From: Agrobacterium vitis
Lineage (GTDB): Bacteria; Pseudomonadota; Alphaproteobacteria; Rhizobiales; Rhizobiaceae
Length of the DNA stretch: 64,000 bases
Direction of reading: 5' to 3'
Assembly: GCF_013426735.1 (NCBI RefSeq)
Contig: NZ_AP023275.1
Coordinates: forward strand, 245,505-309,504
Shown here in pieces: positions 43,832 through 53,221 of the stretch. Each line of letters opens with the position of its first letter. Within the stretch, counting starts at the first letter, position 1. Below the pieces are notes generated by a model. The model saw only the letters and a program-made list of their open reading frames with translations, ran no database searches and had not been told where the DNA came from. A program made the position numbers and the translations under genes.

Positions 43832-45434
43832 TTTGGCTTTTCCCAATCTCGCTCGCTTGCCGACGGCAAAAGGCTGGATCAATAAGGCCGTAGATTGCCA
43901 GTACGACGCCAATGCTCATAAGGATTGAAAAGCCTTGAAATGCACCAATCAAGAGATAACTGGTAAAAAGTAATGCTATGACCGCCGTCATCTTCCATAG
44001 CGGCAAAACAAATCGGCATGAGCCACCCAAGCGGATTGAGCCATAAACAAAAACAAAACAGCTCGAAAGAGCGATCAAAAGGCTGCTATAATAGTTCGGC
44101 ATAGTGTAGCGGAATCCGTTACCAATATGTTTGCTTTCGTAAAACGCTGTAGATATATCATCGACCAACCAAGCCACAATGTTATTGCCAGTCGATGCCA
44201 GGTACGAGCTTTGAGCCTTCATGCATATGGCAATCAGAATCCCTAAAACAGTGCAGCGGAAAATTCCGTGCATCACCCGTAGGCTTGCTTGCTGAACCTG
44301 TTCTTCATAATTTTTTTCCGACCAAGTCCTGGATGTTTCTCCAATTTTCCAAAGATCATGGGTCAACGTATGAAGCAAAATGAGACCTGCGAAAAACAGG
44401 TAGAAGCTAACACACATGTATAGATAGGCGAGGCCGGTGAACAGAATCGCCATGGGCACAGATATGACCTCAGGGCGTACGACTGCTAACTTGCTCCAAT
44501 CAACCGCATAGTTGCCACCGCCTTCTACCAATGGGATCAAACACACTGCGATCCACTGAAAAATACCGGCGAACAATACGCAGACCACAAAGACCGCCCA
44601 AAATGTGTAAGAAGAAGCCTCGACGCTGAGCGCCCATCGATCTTCACGTTCCATCTGAGTGTTCGTCGTTGCAAACTCTAAGCGCCCTTGGTGTTTCCAA
44701 AAGCCCACCAAATCACTCACGAACGCAAAAAACAGTGGCAAGAACACCATGAAAAGCACTGTCCAATTTGGTGCCCAAAGAAAACCGACCTGTTTAGTGA
44801 CGCCATCCGCACGACCGTACGTGGCGTTATGAATACCCATAAAATACGACAGAAACCCAAGAGCGGTGGCGGCCGCAAACACAGACGCTGGCAAATCCAA
44901 CGGAGACCCGCGACTAAACAGCTTCTCTGATCTCTTTGCCAAACTGAAACGTAGCCTTGACTGGCTGGCTCCACTATCCTGTGCCGACGTTGTCGGGGTC
45001 TTCGTCTGATGCTGAGCGGCCTCAGTGAGTGGCAGATTTCGGACATTTAGCGGAGCGCTACTTTCCTTTTTTTTCGAAGCCCTCCTCTTGGTCGTTAACC
45101 GAGATTGCGCTGCGATGAGCTCCATCTGCCATTCGCTGGTTGCGATCGGATCATCGCACCCAAAGATCCTAGCCAGCCAACGAATGTTGGCAGTGCTAAT
45201 CCCCTTCTCTTGTTCCTGGAACCAAAGCTGCACCGTCCTTAGATCGACCCCGATTTGGTTCGAATCGATCTGTGAAATAGCCTCTGTAAGAAGCTCGGGC
45301 GTCCATGGTCCTGGGGGAAACCCATCACTGTCCAATGGTCGCCCGGCACCCAATGCAGCCATTTGTTTGAACAGCTCTTTGAAATCACTCCCATCCTTCG
45401 GCGGAGGGACGAAAAATTTTAATTTATTTAACAA
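43821..45434 (-). CDS. Polytopic membrane protein with an N-terminal HTH-like segment
   Basis: Up to 537 residues from TTG 45434 (a stop lies just before it; ATG 45356 is the next choice). Residues about 45-105 look like a helix-turn-helix (LRTVQLWFQEQEKGISTANI, RWLARIFGCDD). A basic linker (TKRRASKKK) and a Ser/Thr-rich stretch follow, then about eight hydrophobic helices from residue 180 on. A soluble DNA-binding-like head on a membrane body suggests a membrane-bound regulator or sensor. Rhizobial plasmids carry membrane proteins annotated as RcgA-family putative transporters that may be relatives; I cannot verify this. Phased repeats lie just upstream. Confidence 0.55.
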   Translation of the reverse strand: MLNKLKFFVPPPKDGSDFKELFKQMAALGAGRPLDSDGFPPGPWTPELLTEAISQIDSNQIGVDLRTVQLWFQEQEKGISTANIRWLARIFGCDDPIATSEWQMELIAAQSRLTTKRRASKKKESSAPLNVRNLPLTEAAQHQTKTPTTSAQDSGASQSRLRFSLAKRSEKLFSRGSPLDLPASVFAAATALGFLSYFMGIHNATYGRADGVTKQVGFLWAPNWTVLFMVFLPLFFAFVSDLVGFWKHQGRLEFATTNTQMEREDRWALSVEASSYTFWAVFVVCVLFAGIFQWIAVCLIPLVEGGGNYAVDWSKLAVVRPEVISVPMAILFTGLAYLYMCVSFYLFFAGLILLHTLTHDLWKIGETSRTWSEKNYEEQVQQASLRVMHGIFRCTVLGILIAICMKAQSSYLASTGNNIVAWLVDDISTAFYESKHIGNGFRYTMPNYYSSLLIALSSCFVFVYGSIRLGGSCRFVLPLWKMTAVIALLFTSYLLIGAFQGFSILMSIGVVLAIYGLIDPAFCRRQASEIGKSQNVS

Positions 45435-46101
45435 TGACTTATTGGCTCAAATTTCGTTTCATTTCGCTCGATTTCGCATCGTATCGTGCTTGTGTCCTCG
45501 AGCAAGGGTTATCAGCGCGAGACAGCGATCAAAATATTTAATGCATCACTTTTGTGCGACGGAATTTTTTTGTAAGCGGCTAGGTATTCATGAATTTCAT
45601 TATTTTCATCATTAGCGCAATGTCGTTCTTGTTTACGGCACGAGAACAGAGAAAAGTTATAGGGCAGCCGCGATTAACGCTACGCTCATCGGCAATAGAG
45701 CGCGTTACCGCCTATCTTTGACGTCACGGAGACGGATAGGCGCAACAGGGCCGGACAGCGAATTATTTCAGCCGAGCCAATTTCATCATGGTCAATGAGT
45801 TCGGCTGCTTCCTCCGCCTTATGCGACGCTTAAATGACAAACGCACAAGTTTTATCGGTTCACCCATCACAGCGAGAATATGAAGACAAGCAATGAAATA
45901 TTGTTTTTAAAAACCGTTCTTTCCTTAAAGCCAAAGTCAAAGAGTTACTATTTTGCGCGCTGATTCACAGCCCAAGACTACACAAAACGATTGATTTTTC
46001 GCGTTGCATAACCGCCGAAAACTTAACAACGGAGGAGGGCACTAACGTCACTTTCCTAAGCCGTTGCAACGTTCTACCGCGCAACTCTATTGGAGAATTT
46101 C
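45435..46101. other. A+T-rich intergenic region between divergent genes
   Basis: About 665 bases. The left edge has the phased ATTTCG repeats. Near 45709-45742 an 8-bp inverted repeat (CGCCTATC/GATAGGCG) encloses 18 bases. The right end holds the GGAG ribosome site of the XRE gene. No convincing gene. Confidence 0.4.
45451..45480. repeat. Three phased 10-bp direct repeats (ATTTCG)
   Basis: ATTTCGTTTC, ATTTCGCTCG and ATTTCGCATC follow each other without a gap, so ATTTCG recurs at exactly one helical turn. They start 17 bases upstream of the TTG start of the membrane/HTH gene, the expected place for an operator. Confidence 0.6.
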
Positions 46102-46518
46102 ATGTCTTCTAAGGTACAAGTTAAGGTATCGGATGCGATAGATGTCCATGTCGGCTGTCGTATTCGCTTTCAACGTATGATCAAGGGAATGAGTCAGAAG
46201 GCGCTCGCCGAAGGGGTCGGTGTAACCTTTCAGCAGGTCCAGAAATACGAAACTGGCGCAAATCGGATTGGCTCAAGTCGGCTTCAGGCCGTAGCCAATA
46301 TTCTCAGTGTCCCTGTCGCGTTCTTTTTCGAGGATGGCCCTCAGAGCTCTTCCCCTTCGCAACTGCCCGAGGCCGGCATCGGCAAGGAAATCACGCGGTT
46401 TATTCGTTCAGAGGAGGGGTTGGCCCTCAATCTTGCTTTCACAAAAATCCAGGATGCCAATGTCAGGCGAAAGGTCATCGGACTGGTGAAGACGCTGGCA
46501 AAAGAGCATGCAGAGTGA
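46102..46518 (+). CDS. XRE-family transcription regulator
   Basis: A 138-residue protein; ATG 46102 has GGAG 7 bases upstream. The Cro/CI-type HTH is clear (IRFQRMIKGMSQKALAEGVG, FQQVQKYETGANRIG, about residues 20-60), followed by a C-terminal helical part (SEEGLALNLAF). This layout is common among rhizobial HTH regulators. It neighbours traR convergently and may control plasmid transfer or the divergent membrane gene. Confidence 0.88.
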   Translation: MSSKVQVKVSDAIDVHVGCRIRFQRMIKGMSQKALAEGVGVTFQQVQKYETGANRIGSSRLQAVANILSVPVAFFFEDGPQSSSPSQLPEAGIGKEITRFIRSEEGLALNLAFTKIQDANVRRKVIGLVKTLAKEHAE

Positions 46519-46608
46519 GATCGGAATGCGGGCCCAGATGATTGCCGCGAATACGCTGATGGCTTGCTCGGCTGCATCCGAAAGATATTAATCAATTGAA
46601 CTCAGTTT

Positions 46609-47313
46609 TCAGATGAGTTTCGCACGGATGGCCAATGCGACGAGATGAGACATGGTGTGGATCTCAAGGCGCTTCCGGGCTTCTTCGAGTTTGCTTTTTA
46701 CGGAGTTGTATTTGACCCCTTCGAGATCGGCCACTTCCTCCATGGTTTTGCCGACGGCGATCCATCTGAGATAGGTGGCTTCCTTGGGGTCGAGCCAGGC
46801 AGGGTGCTGCGCGCTGGGGGTGACTGGCAAGAGCGATAGGCGAGCATGCAGTTGTCCGACAGCTGCCGAGGCCGCCACTGTGTCGATGTCGCCTTGGAGA
46901 TCGACCGTCGTTTTCTCTGACGCCAGGGTGAATATTGAAATCGACCCATTGGCGGCTTTCACCGGAATGGTGATGCCAGAGCGGATGCCGAAGTCGGCAG
47001 CCTGAGCATAGAAAGCACGCTCGGCTTTGGAAAGATGGATACCGCCTTGTTCACCGCTCCAGACGAAGGCCTTTTTCAAAGATTTCGCACGTTTCACCAC
47101 CGGATCAACGGTGATAAATTTTCGCTTGAAATAGATCGATCGCCATTCTGGATGATAGTTGGAGATCGCCAATGTATGGCCCGGTTGGATATGAAGATAG
47201 GCATAACCGCCGAAACCAGCTTGGCCAGCAAGATGCCCAAGGGCTTGTCTAAAAGTGCTCTCGTCACCTTGTATTGCACTGAGATCGGTTAGCCGGTCCA
47301 GCCAATGCTGCAT
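46609..47313 (-). CDS. traR: Quorum-sensing conjugation activator TraR
   Basis: A 234-residue LuxR-type regulator, the same length as Ti TraR and similar along its whole length ([14 protein letters not shown] start; [37 protein letters not shown]). The acyl-homoserine-lactone contacts of Ti TraR occur at identical numbers: Tyr53, Trp57, Asp70 and Trp85. The C-terminal GerE HTH ([20 protein letters not shown]) is intact. GGAG precedes the ATG. With ligand it should bind the tra box at 28843 and turn on both tra operons. Its gene lies downstream of a methyltransferase on the same strand. traM and traI are not in the window. Confidence 0.95.
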   Translation of the reverse strand: MQHWLDRLTDLSAIQGDESTFRQALGHLAGQAGFGGYAYLHIQPGHTLAISNYHPEWRSIYFKRKFITVDPVVKRAKSLKKAFVWSGEQGGIHLSKAERAFYAQAADFGIRSGITIPVKAANGSISIFTLASEKTTVDLQGDIDTVAASAAVGQLHARLSLLPVTPSAQHPAWLDPKEATYLRWIAVGKTMEEVADLEGVKYNSVKSKLEEARKRLEIHTMSHLVALAIRAKLI

Positions 47314-47514
47314 CTGCTACTCCATATTCAATTGTGGGCTGAAATAAGTCACGCCCGCCGTCGATGATCAGGATCGACTTGGAAAATGCGGATCTAAAAT
47401 TAAATTTTGCGGAAATAAGTCGAGACCTTGTACTCTCTATTATGGCTATCATATTGAGCGGCAGGATATGCCTGGGACAAGCCTTGGTCTCCCGATAGCA
47501 TGGGTGTTCGGTCT

Positions 47515-48513
47515 TTATGGGCTTTGGGTTGCGCCAACGCATCGAGCCAAGTCGGTAAATGGTACCGGTTGGTAGATATATTCCGTGGGGATTGCGGGCT
47601 CGGGCATGAAACCCAGATAACGCGACAGATTGTCCGCACTATTGCTGGCGGCAAGACCGTAGAAGTTTCCGCAGCTCCAGGTAACGATACAGTGCTGGAA
47701 ATGGGCGTATACGGCGCGTGCCATCTCCGCCAGGGTGACCTCGTTGCCATGCATGGCTGTCAGTACAGTCTCGGCTTTTCGGGCGATTTCTTCAGCACCA
47801 AAATAATGTGCTTTGAAACCAAAATCCTTCTGCGCTTCGCGTGCTTTGTAGTCATTCTGATCGGCTGTGCGAAATTTTTCCAGAAAAAGAAGGATACCAT
47901 CGGACTTGAGATGGTGGGCAACGAATTCAACCTGTTTGGCCCGGTTGGGTGAGTACATCTGAAACGTGGTGTCCTCGAGGATGAAGTCGAATCCGTCTGA
48001 GAATTCTTCGAGATGGCGCTCAGACCTAAGATAGTCTTTCGAAAGACGATGGAACGGGCCAAGGAAGAAACTGGCATGCGGCGGATCGCCAAACGCCATG
48101 AAGCATTTGTAATTATCTTCGTTGGGACTGCAGGAGAGCGATCGGATCTTTCCGCAACTGAGTTCCGATAATGTCCGTGCCATCGTGCCTTCCGCTGTTC
48201 CCAGGCTGTAGAACGAGACGTTTCTCGGGCTCGACTGGCTATAGCGAAGCATTGCATAGGCGATCCGGCATTCCTCTTCCAGCCGGTAAGGAATGCTGCC
48301 GTGGTAGTGTTTGTCGAAAAATCCCTGCCGGCGGGAATGAAGCTCGACGAGCCGGTAAAGCAGCGGGTCGGTCGGCAGAAGACGCATATCGGCAACGGGG
48401 CGTCGAACAGGCATGCCTCTGCTACCGGATGCGGTTTCGTCAAAGAACCCGGCCAACCGGTTCAATCGTGGACCTTGATCACATTCTTGAAGGAAACTAC
48501 TGAAATCCTGCAT
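47515..48513 (-). CDS. SAM-dependent methyltransferase-like protein
   Basis: A 332-residue protein with AAAGG 8 bases before the ATG. VSFYSLGTAEGTMARTLSEL looks like the SAM-binding motif I of class I methyltransferases, followed by a shortened acidic strand, an EDTTFQMYSP motif IV-like loop and LKSDGILLFLEKF, a common motif VI. The first 90 residues (PLLYRLVELHSRRQGFFDKH) are a helical cap. Substrate unknown. It lies upstream of traR with 200 bases between and divergent from an AraC regulator, so it may belong to the opine-like locus or be read into traR. Confidence 0.6.
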   Translation of the reverse strand: MQDFSSFLQECDQGPRLNRLAGFFDETASGSRGMPVRRPVADMRLLPTDPLLYRLVELHSRRQGFFDKHYHGSIPYRLEEECRIAYAMLRYSQSSPRNVSFYSLGTAEGTMARTLSELSCGKIRSLSCSPNEDNYKCFMAFGDPPHASFFLGPFHRLSKDYLRSERHLEEFSDGFDFILEDTTFQMYSPNRAKQVEFVAHHLKSDGILLFLEKFRTADQNDYKAREAQKDFGFKAHYFGAEEIARKAETVLTAMHGNEVTLAEMARAVYAHFQHCIVTWSCGNFYGLAASNSADNLSRYLGFMPEPAIPTEYIYQPVPFTDLARCVGATQSP

Positions 48514-48777
48514 TTCTAAACCTTTAACAAATAGGGGATCAACGCGACGAAACCCAAAAGATCTGGAAAGAGATAAATGCCGGAGGGTGACTGAATATGG
48601 GCGGCGTCAACTTGTCCTAAGTCGGTATTTCACGCTGTGCTTTCATCGGCATGCCGTTTTGTCATGAAAGTGCCACGATCGGACCAGCGTGGATCCGCGG
48701 CGGTTGTTCAGGAGGCCTGAATCGACCTATAAAAGTGATGATTGGCGGTTTTTCATGTGGGAGGATTGCCCTGTTTG

Positions 48778-49656
48778 ATGAAGACCTGTGATTTTCGCCC
48801 AGATGAGGCCCGTCGTTGCGACCACCGAAAGCTGGTTCATCAGTATGTCGATTGGGGCATCGTTCGCGCCGACCTTGTCAGAAGAACGGGCTTCAAGCGG
48901 CAGGAAACGAAAGTTGCACTGAAGCATCACTGCTTGCTGATCAACCTGCACGGCGAGGCGCGCATCGGCGAGGATTTTGTCGAGGGGCGCCCGGTCGCCT
49001 TCACACCGCGCCGGCCAGGATCGGTGATTTTCATTCCGGCTCATCACGAATGGAGAGGCTGGGACGAGGGCGACGCGGCTGGATCCTACTTGTTCGTTTC
49101 CATCAACACTGGTTTTATTGAGCAGACAGTCGGCTCGCATTGGATCCCTGGATTAAAACCTGCGATCGGCTTTCGCGACAACACTGTCGAAGCCTGCCTG
49201 CACCGGATCTCAGCGGAGCTGAAAAACCCGGATCCGATCAGCCTCGTGATGGTCGAGAGCCAGATCATCCAGCTTTTTGTGCAGATCCTGCGGATAAATG
49301 GTGCGGGATTGAAGCCCACCAAGGGCGGACTGTCTTCCTTTGATCTGAAGCGCGTTCTGGCATTTATCGAGGAACGGCTTACAAAGCCCCCCACCCTTCT
49401 GGAAATGGCAACAGTGGCAGGCGTCAGCCGGCGCCACTTCTTTCGCGCCTTCAAACAGTCGACCGGGAAAACACCGCATAGTTATCTGGCGGAATATAGA
49501 CTGAAACAGGCCCTTGCACTGTTGAACGGCACTGAACTCTCAGCCACAGAGATTGCTTTGGAATGCGGTTTCGCAAGTTCGAGCCACTTCACCTATGCCT
49601 TCCGGCGCACCTTCGGCGTCAGTCCGCTGGAATATCGTCGCGGATGGCGCAGTTGA
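48778..49656 (+). CDS. AraC-family regulator (copy 1 of a paralogous pair)
   Basis: A 292-residue regulator. ATG 48778 is used; TTG 48775 is slightly better spaced from GGGAGGA. The N-terminal part is a cupin-like sensor (IVRADLVRRTGFKRQET; FIPAHHEWRGWDEGD). The C-terminal double HTH is standard (PTLLEMATVAGVSRRHFFRAFK; ATEIALECGFASSSHFTYAFRR, written in short pieces MATVAGVSRRHF and ALECGFASSSHF). It is clearly related to the regulator at 51418-52317 and is divergent from the methyltransferase gene. Confidence 0.87.
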   Translation: MKTCDFRPDEARRCDHRKLVHQYVDWGIVRADLVRRTGFKRQETKVALKHHCLLINLHGEARIGEDFVEGRPVAFTPRRPGSVIFIPAHHEWRGWDEGDAAGSYLFVSINTGFIEQTVGSHWIPGLKPAIGFRDNTVEACLHRISAELKNPDPISLVMVESQIIQLFVQILRINGAGLKPTKGGLSSFDLKRVLAFIEERLTKPPTLLEMATVAGVSRRHFFRAFKQSTGKTPHSYLAEYRLKQALALLNGTELSATEIALECGFASSSHFTYAFRRTFGVSPLEYRRGWRS

Positions 49657-49764
49657 AGCCTTTCCGCTTGTTTATGGCACGATCATGATATCTAGGCACG
49701 ATTATGAAAGCGTGCGACATGTTAGCCCTCCATCATGGCCTTTGACCATCGATGAAGGTGCCCG

Positions 49765-50949
49765 ATGTTTCGACGATGCCTTGCAGCAGACACGGGACGG
49801 GCGTCTCAAATCTTTTTTCTCGTCGCAATTTTCTTTATGTCCTTCGGCCGCAACAGCTATAATTTCGCGTGCTCGTGGCTTCTCGTTGCCTCGGGTCACG
49901 GCACGACATCCGTTGCGGTGTTTTTTGCTGTCTCCAGCTTGACAGAGCTGGTGACAAGTCCGATCGCCGGATGGCTGTCCGACCGATATGATCGCCGCAA
50001 CCTGTCAACGATCGCCGACATCACCCGACTGTTTGCTGCACTGCTGATTGCAGCCATGATTATGGTCGCTGATCTGCCTTGGATGCTGTGGTTGTCGACC
50101 ATTGTGTTCTCGGGCTGCGACAGGCTGTCCCTCACGGCGACACAGTCTATGATTCCATCGTTGAGAGCCGACCGATCGCTGGCAAGAATCAATTCGATTG
50201 TGTTCGTCATCCTGCAGATTGGAAGCCTCGCTTCCGCAGCCATCATCGGTTTCCTGCTGCAGGCGTGTTCCCCTCGGACCACATTGTTCGCCATTGCTGG
50301 ATGCTTTTGCATTTCGGCTGCCTGCGGTGGCCTGGTGCACAATGAAAGGCGAACTCTGTGGCGAGAGGTCGTATCGAGAGACATATCATTGGTGCTAAAT
50401 GACGCCTTGCGGCGGCTTGCCGTCATCTATGCCCTTTTGAACGCCGGCGGTATTTTGGTGAGCGTGGTTGGGCCCAGTTTTGTGTGGGAGGAACATCTGC
50501 GAGGTGCCATGGATTTTGGGCATCTGGAAAGTGCATGGTCAGCCGGTTCTATCCTCGGGGTTCTCATGCTGATCCCGGTGATGCGGTTCATCAAGCTCTC
50601 GAGCCTGCATCTGATCGTCCTTGTCGTCATGGCCAGCCTGTTTGCAGCCACGGCCTACGTTGCTTTTTCCTGGAACCTGCTCGTCTTCGCCATGCTGGGG
50701 GCCTTCTATAATCTTGGCAGGGTGTCCGTCGAGGTAGCGCTGCAGGCTTGCGTTGCGCAAGACGAGCTCGGCCGGGCCAAAGGCACCATCCATTCCATCG
50801 CCGTTGCCGTGAGCCTGCTTCTGGTTGCGATAGTCTCTCTGACATCGGATGATCTCGAACCCTCAACCATGTTTTTGATGTTTTCAGGCCTTGTCGCATT
50901 GAGCGTGAGCGCTCTGGCAAGCCTGCCGGTTCAGCGCAAAAGCCACTGA
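49765..50949 (+). CDS. Major facilitator superfamily transporter
   Basis: A 394-residue, 12-helix inner-membrane protein with GAAGG before the ATG. The MFS loop motif GWLSDRYDRRN (about residues 65-75) lies between helices 2 and 3. The second half has FGHLESAWSAGSILG and FYNLGRVSVEVALQA. The fold resembles the enterobactin exporter/EntS-type group of MFS efflux proteins. The substrate is unknown. It lies between two related AraC regulators. Confidence 0.88.
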   Translation: MFRRCLAADTGRASQIFFLVAIFFMSFGRNSYNFACSWLLVASGHGTTSVAVFFAVSSLTELVTSPIAGWLSDRYDRRNLSTIADITRLFAALLIAAMIMVADLPWMLWLSTIVFSGCDRLSLTATQSMIPSLRADRSLARINSIVFVILQIGSLASAAIIGFLLQACSPRTTLFAIAGCFCISAACGGLVHNERRTLWREVVSRDISLVLNDALRRLAVIYALLNAGGILVSVVGPSFVWEEHLRGAMDFGHLESAWSAGSILGVLMLIPVMRFIKLSSLHLIVLVVMASLFAATAYVAFSWNLLVFAMLGAFYNLGRVSVEVALQACVAQDELGRAKGTIHSIAVAVSLLLVAIVSLTSDDLEPSTMFLMFSGLVALSVSALASLPVQRKSH

Positions 50950-51017
50950 TGCGAAGTTCCGATGTGTTTTTCGCCAGCGCAGACTGGCGAAGCGCTGTCA
51001 TCTCATTTATCTTGTGA

Positions 51018-51250
51018 CGTGAGGCAGTACGTGCTGCCTTGGGGCGTGGAAACCCCTCCGTGCGACTGATGCTGGTCGATTCAGCATCGAACTCTCTGAC
51101 CTTTCGGGTCGGGGAGCCTGTGGCGTATGTCCAGGTTCCCCGGAACTAAAGGCCACAGGGCTGTCACGGACAGTTTCCAACTCCCCGATCATTCGGAGGT
51201 TAAGTGAGTCTATCGCGGGGACGGACCGCGACAAACTCTCTTGATGGGGA
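51018..51250 (+). ncRNA. Structured RNA-like region, possibly a group II intron 5' fragment
   Basis: A run of perfect short helices: AGGCAG/CTGCCT (51022-51039), GATGCTG/CAGCATC (51069-51089), TCGGGGAG/CTCCCCGA (51109-51116 with 51181-51188) enclosing CCTGTGGC/GCCACAGG (51117-51124 with 51152-51159) and CTGTC/GACAG (51161-51173), then TCGCGG/CCGCGA near 51213-51231. GTGCGAC at 51060-51066 equals the first seven bases of the intron at 19405. Nested helices with coaxial branches suggest a folded RNA. A truncated intron domain I is one reading; a structured leader of the next AraC gene is another. Confidence 0.4.
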
Positions 51251-51417
51251 GCAACCGATGGGACACCAAGCCGTTCAGCATTATGATACGCACCATTCAG
51301 AAGTGGTTGCCTATGATCGCCAGAAGTCCGCATCCCATCCATCATCTCCGCATTATGTGAATGTGGTACGCGCCTGGGCGATATCGTTGCCATTGATGAA
51401 CGGGGCCGAGGCGCATG

Positions 51418-52317
51418 ATGGCGTCTGATTTGCACCCGACCTTGAAACGCGGACCCTGCCGTACCTTATCCCATCAGTCGAAATCCTGGCACCATATGCG
51501 CGCCGATCTGGTGCGCAGGACGGGCCTTGACCGGGAAGAGACAGCGTTTATCGCTGACCGGCATCTTGTTCTTCTCAATCTTCAGGGACATTCGGAGCGG
51601 GGCGAGCATTTTCTGGACAACCGCAGAACTGATTTCGTGCGCAGAAAACCGGGCGCAATCCTCTTCGTTCCAGCTGGCAGTATCTGGCGGGGCTGGGAAA
51701 CGGGGGCGTCCAATGCCGCCTATCTGTCTCTCGGCGTCGATCCCGCAAAGCTCACGGATCTGTTTGCACCTGCGCAATCACGCACCGTGTCCTGCCTTTC
51801 CTTTTCGCCCGATCTTGGCTTTGAAGATCCCATTGTCACGAATGCAATGCGCGGGATCGGCTCGGAAATTCGGGAGAAGGGTCCACTAAGCAATCTTCTC
51901 GTCGAAAGCTATGTGGCGACGATCTTCACGCAATTGATGCGAAGGCAAAGCAGTCTACCCACGCGGCGCCAGGGCGGGCTTTCATCTGCCACCCTCAACC
52001 GTGTGGCCCAGAAGATCGACGATGAGTTGGACGATGGCCTTTCTCTCCAGCAGTTGGCGGATCTGGCCGGGCTCAGCATTCCCCATCTTTGCCGGGCCTT
52101 CAAGCAGACCTTCGGCTTGCCACCATATCGCTACATCATTCAGCGCAGAATAGAGCGTGCGAAACAATACTTGCGCGAGACAGCTCTTTCGATCACCGAG
52201 ATTGCCCTGTCCTGCGGTTTCTCGAGTGCAAGCCATTTTGCCAATGTCTTCAGAAAAGAAGTCGGAACTACGCCGCTCGACTATCGAGCCGCATGGTCCG
52301 ACAGGGCGTTCGGGTAA
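51418..52317 (+). CDS. AraC-family regulator (copy 2 of the pair)
   Basis: A 299-residue regulator; ATG 51418 has GAGG 6 bases upstream, ATG 51415 is also possible. Aligns with the regulator at 48778 throughout: MRADLVRRTGLDREET against VRADLVRRTGFKRQET, and GAILFVPAGSIWRGWETG against GSVIFIPAHHEWRGWDEG. The double HTH ends in ALSCGFSSASHFANVFRKEVGTTPLDYR. It lies about 95 bases upstream of the ABC transporter operon and probably controls it. Confidence 0.87.
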   Translation: MASDLHPTLKRGPCRTLSHQSKSWHHMRADLVRRTGLDREETAFIADRHLVLLNLQGHSERGEHFLDNRRTDFVRRKPGAILFVPAGSIWRGWETGASNAAYLSLGVDPAKLTDLFAPAQSRTVSCLSFSPDLGFEDPIVTNAMRGIGSEIREKGPLSNLLVESYVATIFTQLMRRQSSLPTRRQGGLSSATLNRVAQKIDDELDDGLSLQQLADLAGLSIPHLCRAFKQTFGLPPYRYIIQRRIERAKQYLRETALSITEIALSCGFSSASHFANVFRKEVGTTPLDYRAAWSDRAFG

Positions 52318-52411
52318 TTTCGTGATCAGATCCCGTTGCCAGATCAATTTCCTGCAAGCGCCACGCGAATGAGCGGGCAATCATGGTGATATCTTTCGCA
52401 AGGATGTCATC

Positions 52412-53221
52412 ATGGAATTCGAAGCCGTCTCATCCCGTCTGCAACTGCCACATCCCTCTGATCAGACAGCATTGCGCGTCAAGGATCTGAAAAAGCAGTT
52501 CGGTCCGCTCGAGGTGCTAAAGGGGATCTCGTTGAGTGCTTCGCGCGGTGAGGTGATTTCAATCCTTGGATCCAGCGGATCAGGAAAAAGCACCTTACTC
52601 AGATGCCTCAATTTTCTCGAGGAACCGAGCGGTGGCGACATCTGGATTGGCGGCCAGCATATTCGCCTGCGCCGGGGACGGGCTGCCCAGTCGGAAATCA
52701 ATGTCCTGCGTGCCCGCCTTGGCATGGTGTTCCAGACCTTCAATCTCTGGCCTCATAAGACAGTTCTTGAAAACCTGATCGAGGCGCCGGTTTACGTGCG
52801 CAAGATCCCGAAGAAAATGGCATGTGCTCGGGCTGAAGACCTCCTGTCGAAAGTTGGCCTGGCGGATAAGCGCCATGCTTATCCTGTGCATCTGTCCGGT
52901 GGTCAACAGCAGCGGGTCGCCATCGCCCGGGCGTTGGCGATGGAGCCCGACATTCTCCTGTTCGATGAGCCGACATCGGCTCTCGATCCCGAACTGGTTG
53001 GCGAGGTTCTGAATGTCATTCGGTCGCTTGCCGATGAAGGGCGAACCATGCTGATCGTCACCCATGAACTCGCGTTTGCGCGTCAGGTCTCCAACCGCAT
53101 TTTCTTCCTCCATCAGGGGCGGATCGAAGAGGAAGGGGCGCCTGAAGCCATATTCGAACGACCGGTGTCGCCGTGGTTGCGGCAATTCCTATCCGCGCAG
53201 TTCGGGAGGACCACCCGATGA
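52412..53221 (+). CDS. Polar amino-acid/opine ABC transporter ATPase
   Basis: A 269-residue ATPase of the GlnQ/HisP/OccP family. Walker A GSSGSGKST (about 53), Q-loop FQTFNLWPH, signature LSGGQQQR (about 162), Walker B LLFDEPTSALDPE (about 183) and the switch His in VTHE. It energises amino-acid import at the inner membrane. Its stop overlaps the first permease (ATGA). Operon order: ATPase, permease, permease, alanine-racemase-like, binding protein. Confidence 0.93.
   Translation: MEFEAVSSRLQLPHPSDQTALRVKDLKKQFGPLEVLKGISLSASRGEVISILGSSGSGKSTLLRCLNFLEEPSGGDIWIGGQHIRLRRGRAAQSEINVLRARLGMVFQTFNLWPHKTVLENLIEAPVYVRKIPKKMACARAEDLLSKVGLADKRHAYPVHLSGGQQQRVAIARALAMEPDILLFDEPTSALDPELVGEVLNVIRSLADEGRTMLIVTHELAFARQVSNRIFFLHQGRIEEEGAPEAIFERPVSPWLRQFLSAQFGRTTR

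Noticed and set aside
51161..51231. ACGG-containing hairpin loops considered as a guanidine-II (mini-ykkC) riboswitch.
   Set aside because: The two hairpins are too far apart and the ACGG does not form the required tetraloop in either stem.
51258..51428. A 57-residue frame with a good ribosome-like GGGGAG before its ATG, upstream of the second AraC gene.
   Set aside because: It lies within the structured region, part of it pairs as RNA (GCAACC/GGTTGC), its composition is not protein-like, and it overlaps the AraC start.
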